A stretch of 64,000 nt of DNA from Pseudoalteromonas rubra (GTDB taxonomy: Bacteria > Pseudomonadota > Gammaproteobacteria > Enterobacterales > Alteromonadaceae), in the NCBI RefSeq assembly GCF_005887095.1, contig NZ_PNCI01000004.1, positions 1-64,000 on the forward strand. Direction: 5' to 3'. The notes beneath the pieces were generated by a model, which was not told where the DNA came from, made no database searches, and worked only from the letters and a program-made list of their open reading frames with translations. Below, piece after piece: positions 62,609 through 64,000 of the stretch. The stretch's first letter is position 1. Each line of letters opens with the position of its first letter. The position numbers and the translations under genes were made by a program.

Positions 62609-63325
62609 TTACTTCATTGCTGAGGTAGCCAACTCACTATGCAAGTTTTTGACCACCTCTTCGGGTGATAACTTCCAACGATTCATGACAGTGGCAAATT
62701 GCCAGATATCCCTGTCGAGTACGTTAGCAGGCAACATCAAGTCGTAGCCTGTCAGCGTTTTAAAGTTCTGCATCCGATTTGCGAACATCGCCATTAATCC
62801 AGAATATGCTTGACCACTGGGGGAGGTATAATTCGCCTCTTCAATCAGCCATTCTGATGGGCAATTGCCATTACTGCAATGTATTTTAACAGCTTGTAAA
62901 AAAATATTCCGCTGTTCTATCAGCAATTTTCCAGCCAACCTGGGTGTCAGGTCGGATAAAAATACGTCGATATCTTTTAGTTTAATACCTACAACATTTA
63001 ACTCAAGCGTTTCAACTCCTTGAGTGACACTTGGCACGCCACACGAGTGAAAATTATGATGCTCAAGCAAGAATTCACCAAACTTATGATAATAGACAAG
63101 CCGCTGTGGACTCATTTCAATACTATAATAAGGCTGCTGGCTTTTTAAAAAGCCAAGCATAATCGCAACTATCGCGGCACTTGCCAGTGCAATTTCAAGT
63201 AAACTGATTGGCGTTGCCCGTAAGGTGACAAAGACCATGATAATAACCAGTGCTATTGCACCAACCAGCATAAACTCAATGCTGTGGCGATTAGCCAGCG
63301 CGCGTAATTTAACTGGTTCAACCAT
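62609..63325 (-). CDS. Two-helix membrane-anchored protein, possibly DUF2982
   Basis: This 238-residue protein has two adjacent N-terminal membrane helices (FMLVGAIALVIIMVFVTLRA at about residues 18-38 and LLEIALASAAIVAIMLGFL at about 42-60). A soluble domain of about 175 residues follows, with four Cys (HSCGVP, IHCSNGNCPSEW). The layout resembles the DUF2982 family of Shewanella/Vibrio relatives, which I recall only vaguely. The Cys-rich middle (CSNGNCPSEW) may form a disulphide or bind metal. It is cotranscribed with the small basic protein gene 12 bases downstream and divergent from the efflux adaptor gene. Confidence 0.62.
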   Translation of the reverse strand: MVEPVKLRALANRHSIEFMLVGAIALVIIMVFVTLRATPISLLEIALASAAIVAIMLGFLKSQQPYYSIEMSPQRLVYYHKFGEFLLEHHNFHSCGVPSVTQGVETLELNVVGIKLKDIDVFLSDLTPRLAGKLLIEQRNIFLQAVKIHCSNGNCPSEWLIEEANYTSPSGQAYSGLMAMFANRMQNFKTLTGYDLMLPANVLDRDIWQFATVMNRWKLSPEEVVKNLHSELATSAMK

Positions 63326-63570
63326 AACTATAAAACCACAAATAAAAACCGTACATAATGATCCCCCAGAACACCATTTTACGTATTTTCAAACACCTTG
63401 GGCATGGTTTCGATTTTTTCATAATGCCTTAATTTTTGGGTACAAAATTCAACACGGTGTGAGCCATTTTGCTCGCTTTTCGTTTAACGCACAAATATAC
63501 AGGACGTTCGACAATATGCTCTATTTGGAATTTTTGTACACTAAAGCCCCGCAGTCAACGAGAATCAATT

Positions 63571-64000
63571 ATGCGCGCCAGTCAATCGGGTAAAGCCCTC
63601 TTTCCTTTTATAATTTTAGTGCTTATTGCACTTTGCGGCTATCTCTATTTGCCTGCCAGCAATGGTAAAAGCAAATCCTTTTCCGGCGCTCCGACTCAGG
63701 TTGCTGCGGTGACGGTCGATCAGCAAAGCCGAGACATTACCATTAACGCGATTGGCTCAGCTCGTGCCAATCATGCGCTGAACATCACCAGTGCACAAAG
63801 CGATTACATCAGTGCGCTGTACTTCGATGATGGGAACCGGGTAAAACAGGGTGATAAACTTGCCCAGCTGCAAGATTTAAAAGAACAATTAGCAGTGCAA
63901 GAGTTAGAGGTCAACCTTAAAGAAGAACTCCGTCAGCTGAAACGCCTAACCGAATTATCAAAAACTCAGTCCGCAGCACGTTCTCAGCTGGACAGTCAGC
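63571..64000 (+). CDS. RND efflux periplasmic adaptor (partial, cut by window edge)
   Basis: The first 143 codons are present, and the gene runs off the right edge. It begins MRASQSGKALFPFIILVLIAL, an N-terminal membrane anchor. The lipoyl-like/barrel-sandwich start typical of membrane fusion proteins follows: TQVAAVTVDQQSRDITINAIGSARA, then ITSAQSDYISALYFDDGNRVKQGDKLAQLQD (in segments, about residues 67-110), where GxxVKxGxxLxxLxD is the family signature. A coiled-coil hairpin (LAVQELEVNLKEELRQLKRL) starts before the edge. An RND pump gene is expected next. The 245 bases upstream show no recognisable promoter and no other gene. Confidence 0.88.
   Translation, partial: MRASQSGKALFPFIILVLIALCGYLYLPASNGKSKSFSGAPTQVAAVTVDQQSRDITINAIGSARANHALNITSAQSDYISALYFDDGNRVKQGDKLAQLQDLKEQLAVQELEVNLKEELRQLKRLTELSKTQSAARSQLDSQ

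Overview
This window is a chromosomal segment of a marine gammaproteobacterium of the order Alteromonadales, most likely Pseudoalteromonas. The basis is gene order and protein similarity recalled from memory, not a database search: rpsU-yqeY-dnaG-rpoD, dusB-fis, a purH/purD cluster, queA/tgt-yajC-secDF, large PstC/PstA permeases next to phoU, and ppk-ppx. Base composition looks moderate and even, and I see no prophage, insertion sequence, integron, CRISPR array, rRNA or tRNA. Gene density is high, and only two gaps exceed 300 bases (23640-23982 and 45714-46179).

Layout. 1-8224: start of ftsY (minus strand, cut by the edge), divergent rsmD, the macromolecular-synthesis cluster rpsU-yqeY-dnaG-rpoD, then prmA and dusB-fis. 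8225-12264: purH and purD with a putative lipoprotein methyltransferase between them. 12341-21881: a cysteine-rich DUF2797 protein, a CBS-PAS-GGDEF-EAL protein, a histone-deacetylase-like hydrolase, a four-gene minus-strand run (conserved hypothetical, LysE exporter, gamma-glutamylcyclotransferase-like protein, secreted serine hydrolase), a CHMI-like isomerase and rsuA. 22008-28207: a chemoreceptor, an undescribed pair made of a 40-residue leader-like peptide and a polytopic membrane protein, a solute-binding protein, an EAL-CBS-GGDEF protein and a lipoprotein. 28276-33834 (minus): queA, tgt-yajC-secD-secF. 34102-36980: a receiver-PAS-GGDEF-EAL protein and a small membrane protein. 37045-50475: oxyR, the low-affinity phosphate system (pit plus DUF47), the high-affinity pstC-pstA-pstB-phoU operon, gcvR and ppk-ppx. 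50585-64000: an EAL-HDOD protein, a solute-binding protein, rlmJ, zapB-like/zapA, a degenerate metallo-beta-lactamase-fold protein, mltD, slyD, a dehydrogenase/lactonase-like pair, a DUF2884 protein, two secreted DUF1566 proteins, two uncharacterised proteins and the start of an RND adaptor.

How the genes work together. Phosphate is the clearest theme. Two well-formed Pho boxes, each exactly 10 bases upstream of a -10 element, precede pstC and ppk, so high-affinity uptake and polyphosphate storage are probably both under PhoB, while the pit-DUF47 pair has an ordinary sigma70-type promoter. The pst operon has no pstS here, and PstC and PstA carry large extra periplasmic regions. Cyclic-di-GMP signalling is also prominent, with four GGDEF/EAL-type proteins carrying different sensory modules. 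The housekeeping part contains good examples of promoters and terminators.

The best candidate for an undescribed system is 23983-24722. There a short peptide with a bacteriocin-like double-glycine-type leader is translationally coupled (ATGA overlap) to a six-helix membrane protein of no family I recognise. Secondary oddities are the lipoprotein methyltransferase inside the purine cluster and a possible GIY-YIG-like fold in the DUF2797 protein. All family assignments come from reading motifs by eye.
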